Assembly: GCA_036397975.1 (NCBI GenBank)
Contig: DASWHW010000175.1
Coordinates: 1-25,725, forward strand
Length of the DNA: 25,725 bases
From: SZUA-287 sp036397975
GTDB taxonomy: Bacteria; Bacteroidota; Ignavibacteria; UBA10030; UBA6906
Reading direction: 5' to 3'
Shown in pieces: positions 15,415 through 22,310 of this stretch (positions are counted from its first letter, which is position 1; each line of letters starts with the position of its first letter). A program made the position numbers and the translations under genes. The notes under the pieces are model-generated. The model had not been told where the DNA came from and ran no database searches. It worked only from the letters and a program-made list of their open reading frames with translations.

Positions 15415-15633
15415 TCAATTACCTCTATTCTTATCTCTGCTTCTGGTTGATAGACGCAGCGGAAGGTAGAGCGGGCATGACCCCACAATCCCTGTCGCGA
15501 TAAACACCAGCGCAAGTGTCCCTAGTAGCAAGGTAGCAACCCCGCTGATCTGCCCGGTCGCATAAAGAACAACGACTGCCAGCGCTACAACTGTCCTCAT
15601 GATACGGTCTATGGTGCCCATATTCTTCTTCAT
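15415..15633 (-). CDS. DUF2892 (YgaP transmembrane-like) protein
   Basis: This 72-residue protein begins MKKNMGTIDRIMRTVV and has two hydrophobic helices (about 13-28 and 31-50). They are followed by GSCPLYLPLRLST with C53, the family's GxCPLY motif. The same domain forms the membrane part of E. coli YgaP behind a rhodanese domain, where it is linked with sulfur handling. Here no rhodanese is attached. GGAG stands before ATG 15633. The gene is the first after the ECF-type promoter copy at 15677-15708, whose -10 lies about 44 nt upstream of the ATG, and thus probably opens the thiol operon. Confidence 0.87.
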   Translation of the reverse strand: MKKNMGTIDRIMRTVVALAVVVLYATGQISGVATLLLGTLALVFIATGIVGSCPLYLPLRLSTRSRDKNRGN

Positions 15634-15676
15634 TTGTGTTCTCCAAAATAATTGCAAGGGGTCTTATCGTTCATCA

Positions 15677-15708
15677 TGTTAGATGCACGATCAACCAAAA
15701 AGGGTCAG
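15677..15708 (-). promoter_or_regulatory. ECF-type promoter copy 2 (before the DUF2892-thioredoxin block)
   Basis: On the minus strand this reads CTGACCCTT, 13 unmatched bases, GCATCTAACA. The same two boxes at the same spacing stand before the sigma factor gene (16558-16589), while the 13 bases between them differ. Such conservation of two blocks with a variable spacer is what an alternative sigma factor promoter looks like. Copy 2 starts 12 bp before the anti-sigma stop codon side and points to the DUF2892 gene. Confidence 0.8.
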
Positions 15709-15719
15709 CTTGAGAATGA

Positions 15720-15950
15720 TCAGGACGGCCCGTCGGCCTTCAGCGCCGAATAGAGCCTCTTGCGCGATGAGGCGGAGAGATCCGGACAGGGGAGCTTCTT
15801 GTAGAGTTTGACAGTTTTCTTAACGCTCTTGAGATAATGCCGACAATTCGGGCATTCTTCGAGATGCTTTTTGATTGCTCTGCACCGGGGAGAATCGATT
15901 TTCTCATCGAGTGATTCGCAGATATGTTTATGTGCCTGTCGACAATTCAT
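15720..15950 (-). CDS. Soluble zinc-finger anti-sigma factor
   Basis: This 76-residue protein has the ZAS (zf-HC2) motif H29-x3-C33-x2-C36 (KHLEECPNCRHY) plus C3, C11 and C23 that could supply the remaining ligand or a redox switch. There is no transmembrane helix, so it is cytosolic like RsrA or ChrR rather than a membrane-bound anti-sigma. In that group thiol oxidation or metal loss releases the sigma factor. It overlaps the sigma gene by 4 bp (ATGA), as expected for a partner made in equal amounts. Its C-terminal half is a basic helical tail with C54. Redox sensing is inferred from architecture and from the thiol-related genes it precedes. Confidence 0.9.
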   Translation of the reverse strand: MNCRQAHKHICESLDEKIDSPRCRAIKKHLEECPNCRHYLKSVKKTVKLYKKLPCPDLSASSRKRLYSALKADGPS

Positions 15951-16555
15951 TGTAATGATGTTCCTTGATGGCTCATATATGGATGCAGCGTATCTCGTAG
16001 AAACGCCCGTGCCCGGCGTAGCCTCGACTTCACTGCCTCTTGCGAGATGCCGACGATCTTTGCTGTTTCTGCAGTCGATCGATCCTCCAGGTCTCTCAGC
16101 GTAAACACGATTCTGTACTCCATAGGAAGAGCAAGGATCGCTTTGTCCAGCAGCTTGCGAAACTCTCGCTTCAGCAAAACATCTGCCGGTGTCTCATTCC
16201 AGCGCGGCGTTTTTTCGTCGCCTGCAGCCAACGCGGGTTCGTCATATGATTCCATAATCGTGTCGACGTTGCGTCGGCGGCGTTTCATCAGACAGTGATT
16301 GCTCACGATACGGTAAAGCCACGTGCTGAGTTTGGAGCGCCCGCTAAATGACTTCAGACCACGGTGCATACTGATAAACGTATCCTGCATGGTTTCCTCA
16401 GCGCTTGTCTTATCGCGACATAACTTGAAGGCGAACTTGTAGACGGTCTCGTCATATTTCCTCACAAGTTCAAGAAAAGCCCTCTCGTCCCCTCGCCTTG
16501 CCCGGGCGATCAGTTGATCATCATTATTCTTCTCGAAAGAACGTTTCGCTGTCAC
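15947..16555 (-). CDS. ECF RNA polymerase sigma factor
   Basis: Region 2 covers FLELVRKYDETVYKFAFKLCRD through AEETMQDTFISMHRGLKSFSGRSKLSTWLYRIVSNHCL. Region 4 covers LLDKAILALPMEYRIVFTLRDLEDRSTAETAKIVGISQEAVKSRLRRAR. Both are typical of group 4 (ECF) sigma factors and the spacer between them is normal. I place the start at GTG 16555 (202 residues). The frame is open to a TTG at 16579, but that lies between the two boxes of the promoter copy at 16558-16589 and cannot be a start if that promoter is used. With GTG 16555 the message would be almost leaderless. The downstream partner is a zinc anti-sigma. Positive autoregulation is likely because the same promoter motif recurs before the next operon. 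Confidence 0.93.
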   Translation of the reverse strand: MTAKRSFEKNNDDQLIARARRGDERAFLELVRKYDETVYKFAFKLCRDKTSAEETMQDTFISMHRGLKSFSGRSKLSTWLYRIVSNHCLMKRRRRNVDTIMESYDEPALAAGDEKTPRWNETPADVLLKREFRKLLDKAILALPMEYRIVFTLRDLEDRSTAETAKIVGISQEAVKSRLRRARAFLRDTLHPYMSHQGTSLQ

Positions 16556-16557
16556 TC

Positions 16558-16589
16558 TGTTAGATGCCTCGAATCTCAATAAGGGTCAG
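16558..16589 (-). promoter_or_regulatory. ECF-type promoter copy 1 (autoregulatory, before the sigma gene)
   Basis: CTGACCCTT (16589-16581), 13 bases, GCATCTAACA (16567-16558) on the minus strand, identical in both boxes and spacing to the copy at 15677-15708. The expected transcription start falls at about 16551-16556, at or next to the proposed GTG start of the sigma gene. Confidence 0.8.
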
Positions 16590-16592
16590 AAC

Positions 16593-16604
16593 ACGTTCGA
16601 ACGT
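16593..16604. promoter_or_regulatory. Perfect 12-bp palindrome next to the sigma promoter
   Basis: ACGTTCGAACGT is fully self-complementary and lies 3 bp upstream of the -35-like box of promoter copy 1, where an activator would bind. Promoter copy 2 has no such palindrome in front, so it could give the sigma gene an extra input. It may also be chance. Confidence 0.3.
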
Positions 16605-16639
16605 ATGAAATCTTTGCAGACCGAGCAAATTCGCACATT

Positions 16640-17581
16640 TCACTTCTTATCCCTGGCGGCCAGTAACAAGTGGTCTCCCTGCCACCAATGTTCGACCAGC
16701 TGACCAGACCGGAGCAATTCCGTTATGTGGTGCACCAGTTCGTCCCGGTGTCGGTGAAGCCGGAGCGCAATTTCCGGGAGGGTCTTCGGAGTCTTGATGA
16801 CACAAGCGAGAATCGCGTCACGCATCTCCTGATCCATCCCCGATTGGTTGCTCACTTCCATCGGCACTTCGCAATTCCCTCCCAACTGTCGACGAACGTC
16901 GTACAGTTCCATGGTCGTCAGCCCGGCAACGTGTTCTTCCGCTGGTGGACGCACGACTGTATTCAGTTGAACACGATCCGGCTTAATCTGGTCGATTGCA
17001 TCACTCAACGCAGCAATCTCATCCGGTGTATCATTGAGGCCCTTCACGAAGAGAATCTCCAGCCACAAGAGTCCGGGAAATTCATCCCTGAACGCTTTGA
17101 TCCCTTGAAGTACTTCATTAAATCTCACGTGGCCGTGTGGTCGATCGATGCGGTGAAATGTACATTCTGTTGCCGCATCAAGCGACGGCAGGACAACTTG
17201 TGCACTTCGAAGGTCTCGCCGCACCTCCGGATCGATCAGGGTGGTGCCGTTGGTAATCACGGCGACCGGCAATGATGATATCAGGTGCGCGCCTCGAATC
17301 ATTTCGCCGATGTCAGAGTTTAGCGTTGGCTCACCCGAACCGGAAAAGGTCAGGTGGTCCGGAGGTTGCATCGAGGGGAGGACGGCGTCAAGCTCACGCA
17401 GGACATCAGCTGCACGGATATACGGTTTTCTCGCCAAGGTGAGTTGTGTTGTTCTTCCCAACTCACAATAAATGCAATTGAGAGTGCAAACCTTGTGCGG
17501 AATAATGTCGATACCGAGCGATCTTCCCAGTCGTCGCGAGTTGACCGGACCAAACACATATTGACGAGATTCGATTTGCAT
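16640..17581 (-). CDS. Radical SAM protein, COG0731-type, with C-terminal winged-helix-like part
   Basis: This 313-residue protein begins YVFGPVNSRRLGRSLGIDIIP, then C32-x3-C36-x2-C39 (KVCTLNCIYCELG) for the SAM-binding [4Fe-4S] cluster. SGSGEPTLN follows (the GGE-type motif). Such VFGPVxSRRLGxSLGID openings mark a widespread family annotated as Fe-S oxidoreductases related to wyosine enzymes, without an assigned reaction. After the barrel (to about 235) comes a stretch of about 75 residues, KTLPEIALRLHRHRDELVHHITELLRSGQLV, that resembles a winged helix. No genes nearby reveal a substrate. The 58-bp gap to the sigma gene's promoter holds no terminator I can see. Confidence 0.88.
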   Translation of the reverse strand: MQIESRQYVFGPVNSRRLGRSLGIDIIPHKVCTLNCIYCELGRTTQLTLARKPYIRAADVLRELDAVLPSMQPPDHLTFSGSGEPTLNSDIGEMIRGAHLISSLPVAVITNGTTLIDPEVRRDLRSAQVVLPSLDAATECTFHRIDRPHGHVRFNEVLQGIKAFRDEFPGLLWLEILFVKGLNDTPDEIAALSDAIDQIKPDRVQLNTVVRPPAEEHVAGLTTMELYDVRRQLGGNCEVPMEVSNQSGMDQEMRDAILACVIKTPKTLPEIALRLHRHRDELVHHITELLRSGQLVEHWWQGDHLLLAARDKK

Positions 17582-17730
17582 TGCAGACCCGACGTTGAAG
17601 AAGAGAGATCGCCAGGTTCACAGTGTGCGAATTGCGTGCCATTGCAAGTTCACGAAATAGTCCGAAATCGAGCTATGCGATGAAACATTCGGCTCGAACT
17701 TTCCAACGCCTGGGAAACTGTTTGCACCAA

Positions 17731-17762
17731 AAGAAAAAGGGAGAGCATGATGCCCTCCCTTT
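17731..17762 (-). terminator. Rho-independent terminator of the hydroxylase gene
   Basis: On the minus strand AAAGGGAG pairs with CTCCCTTT (8 bp), with a further inner GCA/TGC stem, and is followed by TTCTTTT. It lies 22 bp after the stop codon of the hydroxylase-like gene. Confidence 0.88.
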
Positions 17763-17784
17763 GCACTTCTTTTCTTGATCAACC

Positions 17785-18426
17785 TTAGGCGCTAACGGCT
17801 TCTTTCTCCTTTGCCGCTGACTTCATCGTTCCAAACACAACATCCCAGATCGGCGTGCTTACGCCGTAAAACCTCTCATCATTCTGATAGTGGTGACGCA
17901 TGTGATGTTTTTTCAAGAAGAGGCCAACCCGGCCTTTCATCGCAAAGTGATGTGTCGCGTAGTGAATCATATCATAAGACAGATACCCAACAATAAAGGC
18001 GGCAAAGAAGGGGCCGGCTGCCGACGCTCCCAGGACCATGACAAATAAATAATAGAACAGAACTGCCAATGGAATACTGACGGATGGCGGCATCACCAAA
18101 CGTGTGGAATCGTTCGGATAAGCGTGGTGAATGCCATGTAATAGGAAATGGAGGTATTGACCCCACTTGCTGGAGGGTTGGTAGTGAAAAACAAATCGAT
18201 GCAAAATGTACTCAGAAAAGGTCCAGAAAAACAAGCCACATGCGAAGAGCACAATAACGCCCGTGGTATTCAACCATGGGTCGATGGCCGCCTGGTACAG
18301 AAACCATGCTACAACCGGCAGATATACATACAGAGGAATCGTAAAATGAACATGCGTAAACTTGTCGAGAAATGGGTTCTCGAACAAGGGAACCGACTCA
18401 TCTTGGTTCGAGATATAGTTTTTCAC
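17785..18426 (-). CDS. Fatty acid hydroxylase / sterol desaturase-superfamily membrane protein
   Basis: This 213-residue integral membrane protein has the diiron histidine clusters of the superfamily: HRFVFHY, HGIHHAYPND, HYATHH and HHMRHHY, the last followed by FYGVSTPIWDVVFGT. The layout is like the fatty acid 2-hydroxylase/FA2H-type branch, which uses O2 and a reductant to hydroxylate acyl chains, for example of sphingolipids or lipid A-like molecules. Sphingolipids occur in Bacteroidota relatives, so a lipid substrate is plausible but unproven. I chose GTG 18426, with GGAGG 5 nt upstream, over an in-frame TTG 7 codons earlier. An oxygen-dependent enzyme here suggests the cell meets oxygen at times. 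It lies 69 bp after the oxidoreductase beta-gamma gene and ends at a terminator. Confidence 0.9.
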   Translation of the reverse strand: MKNYISNQDESVPLFENPFLDKFTHVHFTIPLYVYLPVVAWFLYQAAIDPWLNTTGVIVLFACGLFFWTFSEYILHRFVFHYQPSSKWGQYLHFLLHGIHHAYPNDSTRLVMPPSVSIPLAVLFYYLFVMVLGASAAGPFFAAFIVGYLSYDMIHYATHHFAMKGRVGLFLKKHHMRHHYQNDERFYGVSTPIWDVVFGTMKSAAKEKEAVSA

Positions 18427-18495
18427 AGCAACCTCCAAAAACCTCAATCAGACATCTTTTGTTACAGGTAGAGATAAGATACAAAAAAAATCACG

Positions 18496-19779
18496 TCAGT
18501 TCCAACCCTCCAGTTCAGCCCCCTTTTTCAAATCAGAAAACATTTCGGTCATTTTTCCATATTGTTCAAGGGCTTGTGCAGCCGCCTTTTTCCCACCAAC
18601 CTCCTTCCTGAACGGTCTCTGGTGAATCTCCGCAGAGCAGTTCGGTGCCTTGAGGCTTGCATCGATAATGAGTTTCGTTTGACCAGTGAGTTGTTCAAAC
18701 AGTCCCTTCATCATTAGTTCTTTCAAGCCTTCTTCTGAAACAACAATCACCGCATCCGGCCTCTCGATGCCGGTATAGAGAATATTTTCGGGTGAAATGA
18801 CAATTTCGGAAAGCGAAAATCCCGATCCCTGCGTTACCGGATTGTCATTTTTCTGCGTGCAGTAAAGTCCGGCACGCAGCGCAGAGAGGCAAAAACGGTA
18901 TGCCGAAGATTGCACTTTCTCGCCAGCGCTGCCTGCAACAATAATACCTGTGCGTTTCTTTAGACCGCTGGACACAGACGGGACCGGGATACCATCCAAA
19001 ACATTCTCCTTCCCATTGGCGGGGAACTTAGTCGAGTACAGTGCTCCAAATTCAATGCGATCCCGGACCTCTCGCAGGCGTCCCGGCGATTGACCATTTC
19101 GAACCATGATGTCATTGAGATCTTTTCCAGTAATACTGTTCCGCGTCGTACCATGCTCCGTGCAGAGCTCAATAACTTCAACAAGCGAAAACCCCGGATA
19201 GGCAATGGCCTCGGCAAGGACAGACGATAGTTCCTTTTCCGTCGCAACGTGGCGCGCAACAAAGCCCGCGTGGGAGTCGGCAACAATCTTGCAGATGTCC
19301 AGTGGCGGAATAATATTTCCCGCTGGTGTCGTCGGGGTTACGAAATCAAGAGGCGACATGGCGGAATTCTGTCCGCCGGTCATGCCGAAGAGAAAATTAT
19401 TGCACAACACGACGGTGACGTCCACATTGAGGAGGGCCGCATTCACAAGGTGGAGTAGACCGATCATCGCGCCCCCATCTCCAATCAGGACTATCGTCTT
19501 CAGCTTCTTCTCCGCCAAGACACTGTCTGCCAGAGCAATGCCAGTCGCAAATGCGGTGGAGCGCCCATGCGTCGTGTGGACCGAGTGGGGAGAATCAAAA
19601 AGGGAGTCGGCAAGCCCGATGCACCCGATATCGGTGACAAGGCAAATGTCGGACGGATCAAGAGACAGCTGAACAAGTGCATCATTGAGTTTACGAAGGA
19701 CATTGGTATGTCCACACCCTTTGCAGAAGGGCATCGTACAATCTGGTTTGAGATATGTTGAATGATCAGAGGATTGCAT
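18496..19779 (-). CDS. 2-oxoacid:ferredoxin oxidoreductase, fused beta-gamma subunits
   Basis: This 427-residue protein combines two subunits. Residues about 1-270 form the thiamine-pyrophosphate beta subunit: C19-x2-C22 (FCKGCGH), C53 (DIGCIG) and C206 bind a [4Fe-4S] cluster, and GDGGAM at 100-105 with NN near 127 binds Mg-TPP. Residues about 275-425 are gamma-like (TGIIVAGSAGEKVQSSAY, ILYTGIERPDAVIVVSEEGL). The enzyme cleaves a 2-oxoacid with CoA, reducing ferredoxin. Subunit pattern and IGxxHGR-type beta motif suggest 2-oxoglutarate or branched 2-oxoacids rather than pyruvate, but the substrate is not certain. ATG 19779 has GGAG 7 nt upstream. The gene overlaps korA-like sequence by 14 bp. 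Electrons could feed the hydrogenase and redox genes nearby. Confidence 0.93.
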   Translation of the reverse strand: MQSSDHSTYLKPDCTMPFCKGCGHTNVLRKLNDALVQLSLDPSDICLVTDIGCIGLADSLFDSPHSVHTTHGRSTAFATGIALADSVLAEKKLKTIVLIGDGGAMIGLLHLVNAALLNVDVTVVLCNNFLFGMTGGQNSAMSPLDFVTPTTPAGNIIPPLDICKIVADSHAGFVARHVATEKELSSVLAEAIAYPGFSLVEVIELCTEHGTTRNSITGKDLNDIMVRNGQSPGRLREVRDRIEFGALYSTKFPANGKENVLDGIPVPSVSSGLKKRTGIIVAGSAGEKVQSSAYRFCLSALRAGLYCTQKNDNPVTQGSGFSLSEIVISPENILYTGIERPDAVIVVSEEGLKELMMKGLFEQLTGQTKLIIDASLKAPNCSAEIHQRPFRKEVGGKKAAAQALEQYGKMTEMFSDLKKGAELEGWN

Positions 19780-20899
19780 TCTCAATCTCCGTTGGTGTGA
19801 TCATACGCCCGACTCGGTTGATACGAACATGTTTGGCATCTGGAAAAAGGTGCGCGATGAGTTTGAAGTACTGCCCGTTAAGATTTTCTTCGGCACAGAC
19901 AATGCGGTCCGCCCCCACCGCCGCCATCCGCAGGGACTCCTCAGGAATTGGAAAGAGACTCTTGAGCGCAATGCTCGAAGCCTTCTTGCCCTGTGCCCGC
20001 GCTGTCTTCACTGCTTGGTCCGCTGCGCGAGCGGTGATCCCGTAGCTGACGACGAGCGTGCTTGCTCCATCCTGCTTGTCTGTTGCGGCAAGAGCGAGTT
20101 CATCCCGACGGCCATTGATCTTTTCTTCCAGATGGAGGAGAACTTCGATGGTTTCCTTGTCATTCTTCTTGAGGAAGCCCCCCTTGTTATGTGCGGAACC
20201 GGTCGCCGATACTTTCAACGCACCACCGACGGGTGCGAACTCCGGAACATCCGCAGTGTTCTGGAAGTCATACATGCGCCACCGCTCACGTTCCTTCGGG
20301 TTTGCGGGAGTGCGCTCTACTAACGGCATAGTCGTCAAACGCAATGGGTCGACAGTTTCGCTCGTCATTGCCACTTCTTTATCAGTCAGGAGAACAACGG
20401 GTGATCGAAGTCGTTCAGCCCAGTTGAATGCCGTTACCGTCAGGTCATAACATTCGGCTGCTGTGGAAGGACAAAACACCGGAATCGTATAGCCACCACT
20501 GGTACAAAACTCGGTCAGAAGGATATCTCCTTGCGCACCTTGTGTTGCACCGCCGGTGCTTGGACCCAGACGTTGCACCATCGCAATGACAACAGGCGTC
20601 TCCGTCATCAACGCATACTGCAGCGTTTCAATCATGAGTGCCCACCCCGGACCTGACGTCGCCGTCATCGCTTTCACGCCACGCATGGACGCGCCAACGC
20701 AATAAGCCAATGCGGAGATCTCGTCCGGCGCGCTGATTGCAAGATCACCCCGTTTCTGAAGCAACTCTATCATGTGTTTGTAAATACCGGACGCCGGAGT
20801 AATGGGATACCCGGCAAAAAACCGACATCCGGCATTGATCGCGCCTTCCGCAATCATCTGGCTGCCGGAACAGAATATCCTTTCCTGAACCCGGTCCAT
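19766..20899 (-). CDS. korA: 2-oxoacid:ferredoxin oxidoreductase, alpha subunit
   Basis: This 377-residue protein has the KorA/OorA pattern: GCRFFAGYPITPASGI, EISALAYCVGASMRGVKAMTATSGPGWALM, RLGPSTGGATQGAQGDIL, and a C-terminal transketolase-like domain with VVSYG and KSLFPIPEE. This subunit activates TPP and binds CoA with the beta subunit. The N-terminus here begins close to the catalytic domain; no separate gamma domain is fused in front, in agreement with the gamma part being on the beta gene. The ATG shares one base with the stop of the small ferritin-like gene (TGATG). Substrate could be 2-oxoglutarate; the gene symbol is given with that reservation. Confidence 0.9.
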   Translation of the reverse strand: MDRVQERIFCSGSQMIAEGAINAGCRFFAGYPITPASGIYKHMIELLQKRGDLAISAPDEISALAYCVGASMRGVKAMTATSGPGWALMIETLQYALMTETPVVIAMVQRLGPSTGGATQGAQGDILLTEFCTSGGYTIPVFCPSTAAECYDLTVTAFNWAERLRSPVVLLTDKEVAMTSETVDPLRLTTMPLVERTPANPKERERWRMYDFQNTADVPEFAPVGGALKVSATGSAHNKGGFLKKNDKETIEVLLHLEEKINGRRDELALAATDKQDGASTLVVSYGITARAADQAVKTARAQGKKASSIALKSLFPIPEESLRMAAVGADRIVCAEENLNGQYFKLIAHLFPDAKHVRINRVGRMITPTEIENAIL

Positions 20900-21132
20900 C
20901 AGTCGGCCATCGCCCCTGCAATAAGTCGCATATCCGCAATCTCCGCGCGCAACCGTTGGAGCTTTCGGATCCTCGCAAGTGTATCATTCGCCAGTTCTTC
21001 AAAAGCATGTGCTGCCTCGTTGCCAGCGGCGTGATACGCTTTTTCATAGAATTGGAGCCCAGCCTCTTCCTGCCTGATGGCCCGGCCGATCAGTTCTTCT
21101 ACGCTCATGGAATCAATCTCTTCGATAATCAT
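20899..21132 (-). CDS. Small ferritin-like protein without ExxH motif
   Basis: This 77-residue helical protein has half of a ferritin/rubrerythrin-like pattern: LIGRAIRQEEAGLQFYEKA, then AAHAFEELANDTLARIRKL. In rubrerythrins the second helix ends with ExxH; here those positions read NDTLAR, so a normal diiron site is not complete. AGGTGAG lies before ATG 21132. It overlaps the alpha subunit gene and is likely co-expressed with the oxidoreductase. It may be an accessory or oxygen-protection protein; that is inference. Confidence 0.75.
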   Translation of the reverse strand: MIIEEIDSMSVEELIGRAIRQEEAGLQFYEKAYHAAGNEAAHAFEELANDTLARIRKLQRLRAEIADMRLIAGAMAD

Positions 21133-21288
21133 ATCTCACCTCATTCGTTCGGTACTTACTTTTTCGACCATCGCTGCAATTTCATCTTCACTAGATTCGA
21201 CGGAGCCGTCCATCACATAACCATTTCATGATTCTCGCCCGTCCCTTCCAAAAGAGGAACGGTGCAGAAGCCTATCTTCATCGACGGT

Positions 21289-21486
21289 TTACCCGACCAG
21301 CACTGTGGACCGACGCGGCGTCGTCGCCATGGCAACACCGGATTCCACATGGACTTCGTCGCCAACGCGAGCATCCATCACGAGGGTGAGGGATACTTTC
21401 TCCTTCAATCCACCTCTACCGAGGAGAGCATACGTGATGCCACCCTCCACGACAATCTCAATGATGGTACCTGTAAGATCGCTCAT
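21289..21486 (-). CDS. HypC-like protein lacking the catalytic cysteine and histidine
   Basis: This 65-residue protein has the HypC/HybG beta-barrel pattern (TGTIIEIVVEGGITYALLGRGGLKEKVSLTLVMDARVGDEV, with the GVAMA end). True HypC starts MC and needs Cys2 and a His in VLVHVGFAI to hold Fe(CN)2CO with HypD. Here the protein starts MSDL, has no cysteine at all, and the His position aligns with Glu (VHVESGVAM). AAGGAG lies 7 nt before ATG 21486, so the start is well supported; a 31-residue upstream extension, mostly shared with the hypB end, would not restore an MC start. It follows hypB by 79 bp and may have a changed role. Another true HypC is expected elsewhere. Confidence 0.78.
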   Translation of the reverse strand: MSDLTGTIIEIVVEGGITYALLGRGGLKEKVSLTLVMDARVGDEVHVESGVAMATTPRRSTVLVG

Positions 21487-21565
21487 ACGGATTCTCCTTG
21501 TCGAATTGATGAACGCGATATATGCATCTGGACTTTTGTCTGAATGTGAATTGAATCGTCTCGGC

Positions 21566-22237
21566 CTATGCGAGAACAACTTCCTGACGTGTCCGAATCT
21601 CGTGCAGAAGCCACGTGCTCCAGTCTCTTAACCCGTGCCCCATAACGGCAGAAAGCTGAAAGATTTTGAGATCGGGATTGAGGGCAAGCGCATGCGTCGT
21701 CATGCTCTCCAGTTCGTATGAGACCCATTGCAAAAGATCGATCTTGTTGATAATCAGAACATCGGCATTTTTGAATAGTGACGGATACTTTATTGGCCCT
21801 GTGTCCTCTTCCGCGAGGCTGAGAACCGCCACCTTCATAGATTCTCCCAGATCGATCGTTGGGGGACAAATGACGCCTCCTACGTTTTCGATAAAAAGCA
21901 CTTCCTTGTCCTGCAGGCTTGGGTCCTTCATGGCCTTGTGAACCATTTTCGGCTCCAGGTGGCATAAGCCATTCGTTATCACCTGGGCGACAGGAACATG
22001 CAGTTCACGAAGCCGTTGCGCGTCCAGCGCATTGTGCGCGTCTGCTTCAATTATTCCGATCGAAACCTTCTCGTTGAGCTCCTCAATAGTTCTTTCGAGA
22101 AGTGTGGTTTTGCCGGAGCCGGTTGAACCAATGACATTCATCGCAAGGATTTTTTGCTTCGCGAATAGTCTTCTATTTGCTTCGGCTCTCGCCGATCCAG
22201 TCTTTGATTTCGGGTGAAATGATGTTTTAGTGTTCAT
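21566..22237 (-). CDS. hypB: Hydrogenase nickel-incorporation GTPase HypB
   Basis: HypB is a cytosolic metal-binding GTPase that, with HypA, delivers nickel to the hydrogenase large subunit. The 223-residue product has Walker A GSTGSGKT (37-44), IEADAHNALDA, TNGLCHLEP with C92-H93, FIENVGGVICPP with C124, and NKID. C92, H93 and C124 are the intersubunit metal ligands of the G domain. The N-terminal CxxCGC or His-rich nickel store is absent, as in many species. GGAGG lies before ATG 22237. No hypA is present in the window. It lies downstream of the hydrogenase large subunit and its protease, and 80 bp before the HypC-like gene. Confidence 0.95.
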   Translation of the reverse strand: MNTKTSFHPKSKTGSARAEANRRLFAKQKILAMNVIGSTGSGKTTLLERTIEELNEKVSIGIIEADAHNALDAQRLRELHVPVAQVITNGLCHLEPKMVHKAMKDPSLQDKEVLFIENVGGVICPPTIDLGESMKVAVLSLAEEDTGPIKYPSLFKNADVLIINKIDLLQWVSYELESMTTHALALNPDLKIFQLSAVMGHGLRDWSTWLLHEIRTRQEVVLA

Positions 22238-22310
22238 AGTACGCCTCCATTTGCTCTTCATCGATGATCGCGAATCGATTCGACCGTCAACTCAGTCCCC
22301 CCCCGAGCAC

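Noticed and set aside
16670..17275. 201-codon open frame on the plus strand
   Set aside because: Antisense to the radical SAM gene with its intact C-x3-C-x2-C motif; no family features.
21133..21288. Two very short frames (22 and 25 codons) between the HypC-like and ferritin-like genes, joined by TGATG
   Set aside because: Neither has a convincing ribosome site or recognisable sequence; a frameshifted small gene is possible but unsupported.
22296..22303. Run of eight C residues downstream of the small ferritin-like gene
   Set aside because: Phase-variation tracts lie in or just before genes; this one is between genes, 60 bp before hypB, without sign of a broken frame. Treated as chance or a sequencing-prone site.
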